This document shows positions 51,051 through 63,051 of a stretch of 64,000 bases of DNA, one piece after another (positions within the stretch are counted from its first letter, which is position 1; the number at the start of each line of letters is the position of its first letter). The DNA is from Andrena cerasifolii. Lineage: Eukaryota > Arthropoda > Insecta > Hymenoptera > Andrenidae. The notes under the pieces were generated by a model, which was given only the letters and a program-made list of their open reading frames with translations, was not told where the DNA came from and did no database searches. The DNA is taken from contig NC_135123.1 in assembly GCF_050908995.1 (NCBI RefSeq), forward strand, positions 7,626,001-7,690,000, written 5' to 3'. The translations under genes and the position numbers were made by a program.

Positions 51051-51951
51051 TTATCTTTTATTTTTCTGCATTAGATTTCTAGCAGTCATTTCACACATTC
51101 GACTTTTCTTCTTGAAAAATTTTAAAAGTGTTTTCATCGTCATTAATCGACGCAACATTCTGTTTCGTGCTTGTTGTAAACTTTTAATTTTCGTCCGTTG
51201 GTTTGCAATGGTCCGTTTCGCGAGCTCCAAAGCTATATTAGCTGTCCTAGGTGTAGCGAGATGTGCCGTTCTAATGTCACCAAAGTAACGAAGATTATGT
51301 ACAGGTGTAACAGGTGTTTCAACAGATTGAATACTCTCACAACTCGGCGGTGTAGACAGCCGATTGACTGTTGCACTACTTTCTGTAAGTGTCATCAATA
51401 ATCAATTAATTTATTAGTTCAATGTATATCACTCAAAGACATACAAATGCAGTAATTCTTACCTTCCATTAATACAGTGGAATTTTCATTGACAGATACA
51501 AACTCAAAGTTTCCTGTGAGCGCACTCCTATTATTGCAATTGGCATTCTTGAAATCAGAACGTTTATACACATTCTTCCTCCTAATAGATGGCACAACGT
51601 TGCACTTAACAATTGTGCCTCTAGCCATACAGATGATATCATCTTTTTGGAAGTGATTCCAACACAGTTTAGTAGCAGTGTTCAAAACTTGTTCATCAAT
51701 GCCGCAGAAAGCTAGCCACTTCTGGCGAAATTCCTTGTTTTTTGGAAATCTATTTAAAAGAAATGAAATTAATATTACATTTGCAATATGAATGAATATC
51801 GTACAAAAAATGAACCTAAATTTATCACATACTTGTGTGCACGACGTACTTCAATTAATTTAATTTATTAAATATTACATATATTTACTTACGAATAATA
51901 AGAAGCCGATTTATCTCGGTTACCGCAGAGCACGCAATATCGGCATGGCAT
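51051..51951 (-). CDS. THAP zinc-finger domain protein
   Basis: Exons in transcript order: 51893-51951, 51463-51749, 51051-51382, giving 225 residues. The N-terminus starts MPCRYCVLCGNRDKSASYYS and continues FPKNKEFRQKWLAFCG...LNTATKLCWNHF. This supplies the C2CH zinc ligands (C-x2-C, then C-x2-H in CWNH), and VVPSI matches the AVPxx box that closes THAP domains. The C-terminal part holds a basic, heptad-like stretch (ALELAKRTIANQRTKIKSLQ), a likely coiled coil, followed by a Lys-rich tail. THAP domains bind DNA and derive from P-element-type transposases, so this may be a transcription regulator. No transposase catalytic domain follows. The orthologue is not identified. Confidence 0.85.
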
Positions 51952-52750
51952 TCTTTAATTTCAAAATACAACTCGTATATAATCGTTTTCTAAAAGGTAA
52001 GTACGAGCGTAAACAAAGATAATCGTAGCAACCGCGGATAGTCACCGGAGATATTGGTGCATGCGCATTACGGTCGATTATTCCTCTATACTTCTCTCGC
52101 TCGCACGATGTAATAAAACTTTAATTAAACAATAATTGCAAAAATATTTAAATTCAGGAGTTCATTAATGATGATTTATAGTTTGAGAGTCTCACGTTTC
52201 GGCAACTAAAATGTTAGATGAAAATGAAAATCTAATGCCTCACTATCCAAGATAGCACAGGTTGTCTATAAACGGTCTTTAAGACGTCTTTCAGACTATC
52301 AAGCAGTGATGCCAGAATCTTGGGACATGGGACAAATGCTTACCCCTACTACGACGTACTGTCGCGCTTCATTTTCGAGAAAATCGACTTTGAAATTCTT
52401 GACGTTGCGTCTAGTCGCGTACAGGAAAACCTAGCTTAATGAAAGTTACGGGTGATTTGGGCGCAAGTGGAATTCGCCCTGGGTATGCTATGAGGATTTA
52501 TGAGGATGCACCGTTATGCGCCATACAGGTGTTGAATTTTACACGTATCGATAGCCTTCTTTCATAAAGGCTTTTCATGACCACCGATTACAGCTGATTG
52601 GTGTTTGGTATTCCGGCATTCTATTTTTCCTCACGTAATATATCTCATTGACGTTTCTCAGCTCAAATTTGTTTTCTGATATGTCTACGGTTCCCCGATA
52701 CAAGTCATCTTGGCTACATACCAGTGTTTTCTTCTAGTTTCTCAAATAAA
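51952..52750. promoter_or_regulatory. Divergent promoter region between the THAP gene and gig
   Basis: About 800 bp separates the start codons of two genes transcribed away from each other, so it must hold both leaders and both promoters. No specific motif is assigned. Part of it (about 52255-52500) resembles dispersed repeat DNA. Confidence 0.45.
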
Positions 52751-55700
52751 ATGTCGAAAATGAGCTCGAAAGACAAAGACAACAAAACTTTACACGACAA
52801 ACTGAAACAATTCTTTCGCATTAACAAAGGTGATTTAGCGGTTTCATTTTTCCGATGCATTGCTGCACAGTGTATTTTTTATTGAAAGTGGTGAAACACA
52901 ATGTGTACAATTTTCTCACGTTGCTGCATGTAAACGTAATAATCGCATTAGAATTACGATATAACATCCACAACAATATTTCCAAATGCACAACATTCTA
53001 AAGACTTTCGATTTCTCCGCCTTTTTCTAAGTGTTTTACGAACGACACGTTTTTCTGCAGGAAACTATAAGAGCCGCGAAGATTTCACATTAACGTACGA
53101 GCTTGAAAAAGAGATCAGCCCCGAGAGCCCTGTGCACCACCGTACAAAAGCGATTAAAGATCTTTGCGATGCTGTGCTTAATCAGCAGTGGGAAGATGTG
53201 GGTAGATTAATTTAAGTAACAAGCTTACGAACATCAAGTGACATGTTTCAATAAGAATAACATTTTTAGAAGGCAGCTGAGCGATTGTGGTACTTGGTAC
53301 AAGATCTGTTGGGAAAAGATGTACCTCGCGAGCACAGACACGTGACGTTGAACTTCCTCCGATGTCTTGTCCAGGGTCAATATTCTAAGCTCTCCGCTCT
53401 AATGAGAGTCAAATTTTTTATGGTTGTTAAAGAGCATAATATTCCTGAAGATATTGGACCTAGGTATTACAACTATTAAAATAAGAATTCAACTGTTGGT
53501 TAATTCATTCTGTTGATGTAACGCATTACGTATAGAGCGCATAAAGTAAGCAGAGGGGTGTATGAAGCCAGATTTGTAGCATTATTTAAGACAGGCTTGG
53601 GAATTAAGTCAACGCCGCAGCTGATTTTCAGAGGCAACGCCTCCTTTCTCCCGCCGTGTGTCTTGGTCCCCGCGGCGGCCTAGGTGCTTGGAGCGCCTCA
53701 GGCTCGTACTATATGAACCGCATGTGGTGCATTGGGACGACATTGTATCAATATGTTTCCACATCGTCCCAGAGAGCACAATTTTCGATGCGTTTTTGGT
53801 TTGTCAACGCGCCACGCACGGTGCACATGGTACGGGCTCCAAGCATCTAGGCCGCCTCAGGGGCCAAGACGCGTGGCAAAAGGAAGGAGGCATTGCCTCT
53901 GAAAATCGGCCGCCGTGTTCACTTAATTCTCAAGCCTGATTTAAGGAGTCATTCTGGTAATCACGCCATCACCCCTTAATATCATTAGTTTAATTCTACG
54001 AACGCTGAAATGTCTGAGAACATGGTTTGTCTGTGTACTCTATTTACAACAATTATATGCTAACTGTGTGTACGACACGTAGAGATGTGTTTTATGCATT
54101 CTCGATGTTTAGAAAGCAATATTGATGGAATGATTTAACTCTGTTTCAATTGTATTACGAGTTGATGGTATTATTGTTATCCTAGGTTAGAGCTTTTGCA
54201 AAACTTAACAGAATATGGAAAAGACATCTTACATTTAGAAGAAAGGATGGGACCTTTCTTATTGGAGTGGATGCCTATCGTAACAGTGGGAGATGGAAAA
54301 AGGGGTGCTGATTTTCTGTCCCTTCTTGTTAATGTCATAAAGTTCAATTCAGCTTATATAGACGAAGACATTATATCAGGCCTCGTTCAGTAAATATTTC
54401 AAGATTACTTGCACACTGTAGTATGGGGTCGTCCTTAAATTATGTAAGGCTTTTGGGGAGGGGGGGAGTTGCGAATTTCTTACGTTTTCTTACAGAGGGG
54501 GATGGGAGTCAGGTAGCGTCTTACGTAATATTTTTCAACCTAATTTTCAATAAATACAAATTCTATCATTAATGTTCCAGAAAAGTAGATTTAGTTTAAA
54601 TTTCACGAAACCGCGTTAAATGAATTATATAAACCTTTAACAGAATTTTAATAACTGAAAAAATTAAATGTAAAAAATATTACGTAAGGAGAGAGTTGCA
54701 ATATCAAATCTTACGAATTCTTATACTGGGGGATAAAGGGAGTATGAAATCGCTAAAATTACCCTTAGGTAATTTAAGAACGGCCCTTATCCGTTATAAA
54801 ACAATACTCTACTATTTTCATACTTTCAGGTACATTTGCCATCTGTGTTACTACAGCAACAGCACTGAAGTTGTTTCTGGATGCTTAGGAGCTCTGGATG
54901 CAATAGTTTGTTACAGTAATTTACAGTCTGATTCATTGCAAACTTTTATCATAGCACTATGTGGAAGTGTAAATGTTGAAACGTATTGTCAAATAAGTTG
55001 GAAGGTATGTCGTAAGCGATTATTTAGATTACTATTTTTCATATGTTTTAGGCTGTACTTCTGAAAGGGACCAGTGGCTGATCGAGCTGAAGCTTGGTGG
55101 GTATTACGAGGGGGTGTGGAAAGACCCGAAATATAAAATTTTAGCTTCGGTAATTAATGCGTTCAAAAGATACAGGGGTAATTGTGCATAAAAGGATACA
55201 CCTTACCGATTTTTTTTAATCATTTTACCACGGTCCCCCTTCTTAACAATATTTCTGTTGACTTATACCGACACAACGCATTCCACTTATCCCGGATATT
55301 AGTAGTGGTTGGGGCTAGATTACCGCGGGGGGCACGTAAAGTATGGTAGCGAACCGATGTGAGTTTGGCGATGCTAACAATGAGACTGTGGTTACAAAAT
55401 TTCAGAAATAAAAAATGGCAGGACGGGAGGGTTCCTGGGTAGGGGGGCCTGCACCAACGTTAAAAAAAAAATTAATAATTTTTTATTAACATTTCGGAAA
55501 CTAATAAATACCCGAAGCTACAATTTTAGGTTTAGGGTACACACCCCCTCCGCACTCCTCCCCCCAAACCTCATCTTGATCGGCCACCGGTCCCTTTCTG
55601 AATAATATCCATGTTTTATCTTGACTACTATGAAAAATAATTTATTAGGACGTAACGCTTAAGCCTCTGATACGATCGATTTCTTACAGATAATGCGTAA

Positions 55701-58700
55701 TTTATTAGGAACTCACATGGGTCATTCCGCGTTATATACGATGTGTCGTTTATTGCAAGACGCGAATTTTCAACGAGATGTACGCTTACTCAGAGGCGCA
55801 GTATTTTATGTAAATATGGGTCTGTGGGGTACGCATAAAATTCCGAAATTAGAGTGTACCCCGACATCTGTTCTACCTTCATTTTCTCAAGTGAGCATTA
55901 AAGTTTATTTAATATAATACAGCTGCCATATAGCACAAATGTGTATTATCTATCGCTGACTTTATTTTACAAGGCTTTAAAATGTAATCATCCCATCGTT
56001 ATGTACGAAGTTACGCTGTCGATTCAAAGATTAGTAAATAAATATGGTGCTGAGTTATGGGATCCCACATGGAGTATTATTCTTGATATTATCGAGGAAG
56101 TTATTTCTCATACAGGTAACATGTGAATTTGTAAATATCTAAATGCGTTGCGTGATATTTCATTTATTTTTCTTTGCGTTTGTTTTTAGAGACCAGCAAT
56201 CAGCCTGCAACTAAACAGGTTTCAGTGAGTTTACATGAAACAATAAATAGCATTGAAAATTTACTGGATAATAACCATTATAATGGTTGTGTTCAACGGT
56301 TCTACGACCTTGTTGAGCGTTGCAGTGACACACGACCTGTAATTACCATACATCATATTATTTGTAACATAAGCAGAACGATCGTTTCTAAGGCTGTAAA
56401 GATAAATATGTTTTTAGGAGGGATCTGTTTTGAAATTGATCGAATACCGGGCGCACACTATAGGGCCTACTCATTACCAGTGGCAATCCAAATTAGCCAA
56501 CTTGATGGAACGTTATTATAAAATCGAAACACGTACCAATGTTAGAACGAAAGTTCTTGATGTTTTAACAAGTGTCATTCAATTCAATAGGTACTGTAAA
56601 ATAATTCAGCTCGAAGATATACAAATTTTGAACTATGCTTCCTTTAAATAGATCCAGATACGAAGACGAATTGATCGAACGAATAGTTGTGCCATATTTT
56701 CAACACGTAGATACGGATCCAGATATTGCAATTCGTAATGGTGTTGCCCATTTACTTATTGACCTTTGCCTTGAGTGCGATACGAAACGATGTTTAGAAC
56801 TATTGGATATATTAGAGAAGGTATTGAATTCCTTGCATTCGGTACATTGACTTTAATACGATATCTACGAAGCAAATATCATTGATCGATATTTTTTAAG
56901 CTGATCAACAAGTCTTTTGGTTCTGACACTCCAATTACAAAGGATGCTGATATCAAAGATGTAAAGACTGCAGTTGTTGGAGTAATAAGAATATTGACAT
57001 TAAAAATTTATTGCTTACCATCGAGCCACGCGATACGTGCCTATAAGGTTTTAGTGAATCATCTTGAACAGCATTATAAAGATCAACCTATCTTCCATGA
57101 CGTATCTACAATTCGATATCTGGTAATATATTCGTAATATGCAATATATCTTTTTATTTCTTATATGTGTACAGTATCTCATTTGACAAACTTATTCTAT
57201 ATTGTTTACAGATTTTGGAGTGTTTCCTGAAAATTAGAGCAAACACGCTGTATCATCTTGGGTTTCCAGATGCGCAGAATGCCATTGCAATACGGTTCAG
57301 CCCATATTTAATATTGGAACATGTTGCGACTGAACGAATAAACAGCGGAGGAGGTGGAAACAGTCCTCCGCCAGCTAGTCCAGCTCCATTACAACATTTA
57401 TCTTGTCAAATTACTTATATGTCATTGGCACACGCATGTAAAGCTGTTATTTCCTGTATTAAATCAGAGAAAGGTTTATACAATTCTTAGTTTAAACGCC
57501 GTTATAATAAGCTCCGTAACAGTTGAAATTTAGAGTCTCTTCTGTTTTTGTAGATTGGAAAGTTTTACAGCTTGTGTTAAAGGAATTGCCTCAAGTGATG
57601 CAAAATAGAGCCCTGGTGTTATCACGGCACACTAACGACATTGATTATTTCGCAGCCGCACTTTGTTCGATGGTACGTTATTATACATACTATGTTCTGT
57701 CTTTTAAACAGTCGCATAAATTTATTTATTATCTCTCGATAGGTCAGCGACAAGAACTTAAGGCTTCCAGAATCTTTATACAATGTTCCCCCAAAGTTTA
57801 CACTTTCCGAGTTTCGCGTTCATGTTTTTCCAGTATTAGCATCGTTAGCTTCGTATCATGCACATTTGGAGCCGAATTTGCAGCAGCGTTTAATAAAATG
57901 TTTAGAGGTAGGAAATAGAATTTTATTTTTCCAAATTACTCGATCGTTCTGCTTTTATAAATATATAAATAAACGTTTTCGAATTTGATCATCCTTTAGG
58001 TCGGTTTAACAGCAAAATGCGCGAGCCAATGTGTTACCAGTCTCACAACATGCATTTTGGAAATGCGCGATGCGATGAACAAACTTTTGTCGGAAGTTCT
58101 TTTAAATTTATCGAAAATTTCAGCGACGGTACACATAGCTATACCAATTTTGGAGTTCTTATCCAGTAAGTATTAAACTTGTGCATTTTCTCGGATGTTA
58201 CCAATACTTACTTTCTTTTTATTCCAGCCCTTACCAGACTTCCAAAAGTTTTTGCAAGTTTTATTGGAGATCAGTACATGTCGGTGTTCGCAATTCTCTT
58301 ACCATATACAAATCCATTCAAGTATGACCACTATACAGTATCCCTGGCGCATCATGTAATTGCTGTATGGTTTTTGAAATGTCGATTACCATTTCGAAGA
58401 GACTTTGTTAGATTTATAACTACAGTGTGTACATTATTAAGTTTTGGTATTACTAATGCAAAGCTAATGTTTCCTAAATCTCATATTCCCTTCTTTTATT
58501 ACACAGGGTTTGAAGGCTAATGTGATAGTCCCCTTTGAAGAAGGGCACTTAATGAAATCAGATTTCAACTTTATAAATGAAGATTCATCAAATAGAAAAC
58601 GTAGTTCGAGTTTAACAGAGCAGGTAAATAAATTGCCACAGCTGTGCTATGCTCGTTACTTTTTCATGCACTCTACCATCGTGTCTGAATCTATAGGGCA

Positions 58701-61700
58701 GCAGAGGTCGGAGAGAGAGACCAATAATGGCTAATCGCATACTAGGCGATGGTAAAGTTTCAGATTTGAAACCTCCGATTGATGAAGCCTTAATGACTTT
58801 TCACGTCGAACTCACCGAGACTTGTATCGATCTTATGGCTCGGTACACATTTTCGACTTATTCAGCTCGGCCTAAAAGGTAGAATTATAATTCTGTTATT
58901 TCTCTTCCGCGTGGGTTCATCATTTATCACGTGGATTGCGAACGATTATAATTTACTTTTACTTAGACTTGCAGCTGCTGACTTTCTCCTGAAAGAAGGC
59001 CAATCAATGACATGGTTGCTCGGTAACAAACTTATTACTGTAACGACAAGCGGTTGCAGTAATAAAGCAATGCGCGGAGGACTTTGTGATAATTGTTGGG
59101 TGGCATGTAAACCAGGCCCTCAATCCCCCGAACATGGAAGAACGTCTCAGTCGAACTTAAGAAGAGCATCGAGCACAGAGGTACTGTTCCATCTCATTTT
59201 GCTCTTAACAAAAATTTTCTAAAATATAAAATGATGCTATATAGACAGCAAAGGAAGACAAATTGTCTAGGCAGTCGTCTGGAGGCCATGGAAGCTCTAC
59301 TGCAAATACAGCCGCAAACTCTCCGACGGAGGAATTGAAGAGAACATCAGAGGAGCTAGATGCGACAAAGAAAGATTTCTCCATTGAGAAAACGGACAAA
59401 GATCAAATTGAATCGTCGAAGTTGGAACAAATACTTAATAGCGATAAACGTGAGGAGCATGTACTTTGTGCTTGCTGGTGTCAAGGTTGGGCTGAAATAT
59501 ACGTGCGCAGGCCTACGGGCGACATGTCTTGGATAATGAGAATTCAGAATTCTATGCAATTCGAAACACACGTTGATTTCCCTGTGTATGACATAATGGC
59601 TTTGTACAGGCCAAACCAGGATTTATCACAAAAGCAACAAGAATCTACGTCAGAATATTCTGGAGACGAAGCAGAGGTAGTTTACACGTATGTACATATA
59701 GTAGAATCTTATAATGATATGTGACGAGAGTACTTTTTGTAGGATACTGCGGATAAAAATGGAGATCAAGCGCAAAGTGATCATAGTAGTGTTATGAAAT
59801 CTGTGACATCATCTTCTGTGTCATCAGGTCCAATTGCGATACCCGGCTCGCCAGCTCGACCAAACCCTTCAAGGCAAAGCTCTCGCGATAGTTTAGAAAG
59901 TTTAGAGGATGGTGAAGATGGTACGACTACTGCTTTAACACTATCCCCACAACTGGTCGATAGAGTTTCAACATTAAGAAATGAATATTATCGGCAGATT
60001 TACGTCGCTCGCGAAATCCAGTACGCAGATCAAATTCTAGTCCTGAAATGAGCGCTAATTGGAAGAATCCATTCTTAAATAAGGAAAAGCTGAATTCACA
60101 GCAAATCGACCGAGACCTTTCATCCGCCGATTTAGAAGTTAAACTTGATGCGGAATTGAAGAAACATGCAAAAAACATGTACGCAAAAGATATGAGGTAC
60201 CATTACTTTAATAATGCTTAATACTAACTTTAAAAGTAAGGTATTTCTCAATCCGGAGAAGTTCAGATTCGCTCGAATGTTCAACAAATTATAAACATTA
60301 AGAATTGGTGAATGTAGAGTCAGTTGCGAAGCTATACCGGAAGAAATATTTGGTATGGGAACGACACCTCCGTCATCAGAGAACACAACAGATCATCCAT
60401 CCTCATTGCGATCTCAGCGCTCTTATCCAGGCGCGACGCAAGTGACTCAGATTATTACTACAACTACTAGCAATACCGTCCCACCATCGCCTACTACTCT
60501 GCAGGTATAGTATTTAGAAAAATGAAGTTTATAACTTGGCTTACAGTCTATTATAACAATTTAATTCTTATATACATCTTTGCAGCCACAAGGAAGTTTT
60601 TTGGGGGTGCAGGCGCGTACGACGCAAATACAGTCATCTAGCACTAAACCTCCGCAATCGCCTACACAAATTTATCCCCGGTTAGCTACTCTCGACTCCG
60701 GGCAGAAACAAATGGCATTAGGATCAGAAAGTAAACCGCCCATTGGGCGAAATCATCTTACGGATAAGGTGCGGCAGTAAACACAATTGCAAGTGACTCT
60801 TTCATAGCTTCATCTTTGAAGATTGTACGCGTGTATTATTTTCAGCAAAAGGATGAAAGGCCAGATCCTTCGATGTTACCTCCGCTGCCTTTACCCTTCC
60901 GTGATAGGGGCCATACCATTTCCGTAATGAGCCCCGTTAAAAAGTCTCGCGCAGAATGGGATAATATTCGCAGAGGAAATTCTCCGCGGGTGAAAGATCC
61001 TCCCAAAGCTGGCATTAATCCTAGGTAACGTAACACCACTTTTATGCTTAGTTTACACCTGACGAGTGCTCGGCCGAGTGAGCTGACTGGGTCGAGTACT
61101 CGTCCAGTCGGAACGCATATTCTAGGACTCGGCCGAGTAATCCGGCGGGGCAGATTTTCACTCGGCCGAGTAGCAGATCGATGACTCGGCCGAGTCACTC
61201 GTCAGGTGTGAATCCAGCTTAAAGCACAGATGTTCAGAAATTGCTGTTACTGTGATGCAAAGTTTATGCCTGAATTACAAATTGCAGCTTTGTGTTTTTG
61301 CAACTGTATCATACAGCACATTTCGGTTCACCGTCAGAGAAGCCTTTATTAGTTCCGCAGACAACGGCTGTGCAAAGAGCAGTGACGAATTTAGATAGAA
61401 TACAACCGTACGAGACTCATAAAATCGGAGTCCTTTATGTTGGCCCGGGGCAGGCTTCTAACGAGATTGAAATTCTGGCCAATCAGCATGGATCGCTTCG
61501 ATACACAGAATTTTTGCAACGATTGGGGACCCTGGTCCGTTTAAAGGACGTCGATGAAAACGTCTTTCTTGGGGGTTTAGATCGTAACGGCGAGAATGGG
61601 AACTTCGCATATATTTGGCAAGACGATGTCACGCAGGTTTGAATGAATGCACTAGTAGCATCGCATTATTCTAAAAGCTTAACGAAAAACTGTAATAAAG

Positions 61701-62396
61701 CTTGTTTAGGTGGCGTTTCACGTGGCTACTCTGATGCCAACGAAAGCAAGCGATCCGAAGTGTACTTCTAAAAAGCAACACATTGGAAACGATTATGTTA
61801 CTGTTGTTTATAACGAGTCTGGAGAACCGTATAATATACAGACTGTGAAAGTATGTATTGCCATAATATCTTGCTCGAGAAATCTACCAATGTTATAATG
61901 ACTTCTGATCCTTTCATTTAGGGACAATTCAATTACGCTTGCGTTGTGATACAGCCCTTAGATCATGGTACAAATCAAGTAACGGTTCAAGTGAAAGAAG
62001 AATTAGCGAAGCACATTCGACATAGCGAACCTAAAATTATTTCCGACCAGAATTTAGCAATTTTGTCTCGGCAGCTTGCTCTTCATGCCAACGTAGGTTC
62101 CTGGCAGCGAGCGTGCTATATTCTATCGACAGACTATAAAGTTGAAATACTCAGAAGTTCAGGATTAATTATATTTTTGTTTATAGCTTGCGTCGATGGT
62201 TTCGTCGTCTTTGGAACAGAATAGTCACAATCCATATGCTTCTAATTGGCTGGAGCGTTTACGGCATATTAAGCGTCTCCGAAATCGTGTACTCCAAGAA
62301 TCAATAAACAATAACCCGGATGGAGCGACTGACGATTTATCACCGAGATCGAATAAACGCGTTTACATGGATGATTTTACTGAATACACAACATGA
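52751..62396 (+). CDS. gig: Tuberin (TSC2, gigas)
   Basis: Rheb GTPase-activating subunit of the TSC complex, an inhibitor of TORC1. Exons: 52751-52829, 53061-53197, 53270-53463, 54186-54389, 54830-55004, 55690-55890, 55974-56115, 56190-56338, 56418-56590, 56652-56820, 56901-57122, 57212-57473, 57554-57672, 57743-57907, 58000-58165, 58228-58424, 58507-58623, 58697-58878, 58967-59180, 59245-59676, 59743-59920, 59998-60196, 60318-60504, 60586-60768, 60846-61024, 61288-61636, 61710-61850, 61922-62092, 62187-62396. All phases agree; 1831 residues (human 1807). Landmarks: MRNLLGTHMGHSALY, FAILLPYTNPFKYDHY, QGWAEIYVRRPTGDMSWIM, GINPSFVFLQLYH, THKIGVLYVGPGQ. The RapGAP domain fills about 1560-1790, and Asn1685 in HIGNDYV matches the catalytic asparagine thumb (human N1643). 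It ends with basic RLRHIKRLRNR and VYMDDFTEYTT. Confidence 0.96.
53590..53940. mobile_element. TTAA-flanked foldback MITE in gig intron 3
   Basis: TTAA lies at 53586-53589 and 53941-53944. The arms of about 110 bp share AGGCTTGRGAATTAAGT, GATTTTCAGAGGCAAYGCCT and CTAGRTGCTTGGAGC in inverted orientation. The ORFs read across it come from the arms and are not genes. The TTAA target suggests piggyBac-type mobilisation. Confidence 0.78.
54425..54787. mobile_element. Foldback MITE in gig intron 4
   Basis: The left end GGGGTCGTCCTTAAATTA and the reverse complement of the right end, AGGGCCGTTCTTAAATTA, match at most positions. Inner blocks share ACGTAATATTTTT and a run near GGGGGAT. TAT occurs directly outside both ends (54422-54424 and 54788-54790), so a 2-3 bp TA/TAT target is likely. 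Confidence 0.72.
55065..55602. mobile_element. Foldback MITE in gig intron 5
   Basis: The left end GAAAGGGACCAGTGGCTGATC pairs with the right end GATCGGCCACCGGTCCCTTTC. The inverted arms extend about 100 bp, with shared GAGGGGGTGTG and TTTTAGCTTCGG-type blocks. The interior is non-coding. A target duplication is not clear. Confidence 0.75.
61051..61215. mobile_element. Small palindrome-rich MITE in gig intron 25
   Basis: The terminal inverted repeat is TTTACACCTGACGAGTG against CACTCGTCAGGTGTGAA. The 12-bp perfect palindrome ACTCGGCCGAGT occurs at 61127-61138, 61160-61171 and 61184-61195, with a one-base variant at 61068-61079. The element fills most of the intron (61025-61287), leaving little spacer before the acceptor. 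Confidence 0.8.
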
Positions 62397-63051
62397 CGCG
62401 ATTCTAATAAAAAGATTACATAAACATTGTTATTAATATAATTCGCATTCGTTATAAACCTATGTACTATGTTGAATCGTAACGAATATAATCATTATGT
62501 ACATATACATACGAATATTTCATATTGAATTCTCAAAGCAATTTCAAGGTTCTCATACTGTTTTAGTATTATTTTTCAACGCCACGATTATGTAACTGAA
62601 ACAACGATCATCATTGCCTGTCGTTATTATTACAGTACTGTAAAGTTCATTCGTTTCAAAGTGGTTTGTAAGTAAATAATTGAAGAGGACGGGTTGAAAG
62701 TAAGATGATAGGCATCATTGAGAAGCATAATTGTATCTACAAGATAACTTTCGGAACTTTTATCTCATTGGTGTATCGAATATTTATTTGCTACTGATTG
62801 GTAGAAGCCCGGGAAGAGAGGTTATGTGCAAGCAGGTAAATCTGTAATAGAAACTGCGCCTAATCATTGAGAAGTTCACGTGAGAACTGGTACGTATCTA
62901 TAAAATCGTGGATAGATACAAGCGCCTCTGCCCACGTAATTAAGAAACTCGCGGGTCGATTCTCCGTAAGTACATCAACAGATCCTTGCAGTGCTGTCAG
63001 TCCCGTTTGGTCCTGTCAGCTGATAAAGAAGAGGAGCACGGAACGATCAAA
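62397..63051. promoter_or_regulatory. gig 3' end and fwe promoter/leader
   Basis: The first part is AT-rich (gig 3' flank). The part from about 62800 is less AT-rich and should contain the fwe promoter and 5' UTR. No core promoter motif is assigned. Confidence 0.4.
62406..62411 (+). terminator. Candidate gig polyadenylation signal
   Basis: An AATAAA begins 10 bp after the gig stop codon. Use of this site would give a very short 3' UTR; later AT-rich hexamers up to about 62680 are alternatives. Confidence 0.4.

Noticed and set aside
53656..53939. Two plus-strand ORFs inside gig intron 3
   Set aside because: They are read from the arms of the TTAA-flanked foldback element and match nothing recognisable.
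59998..60051. Apparent frameshift or premature stop in gig after LRNEYYRQIYVAREIQ
   Set aside because: A 77-nt intron with usable splice sites restores the frame to the conserved downstream exons, so no pseudogene or sequencing error needs to be invoked.
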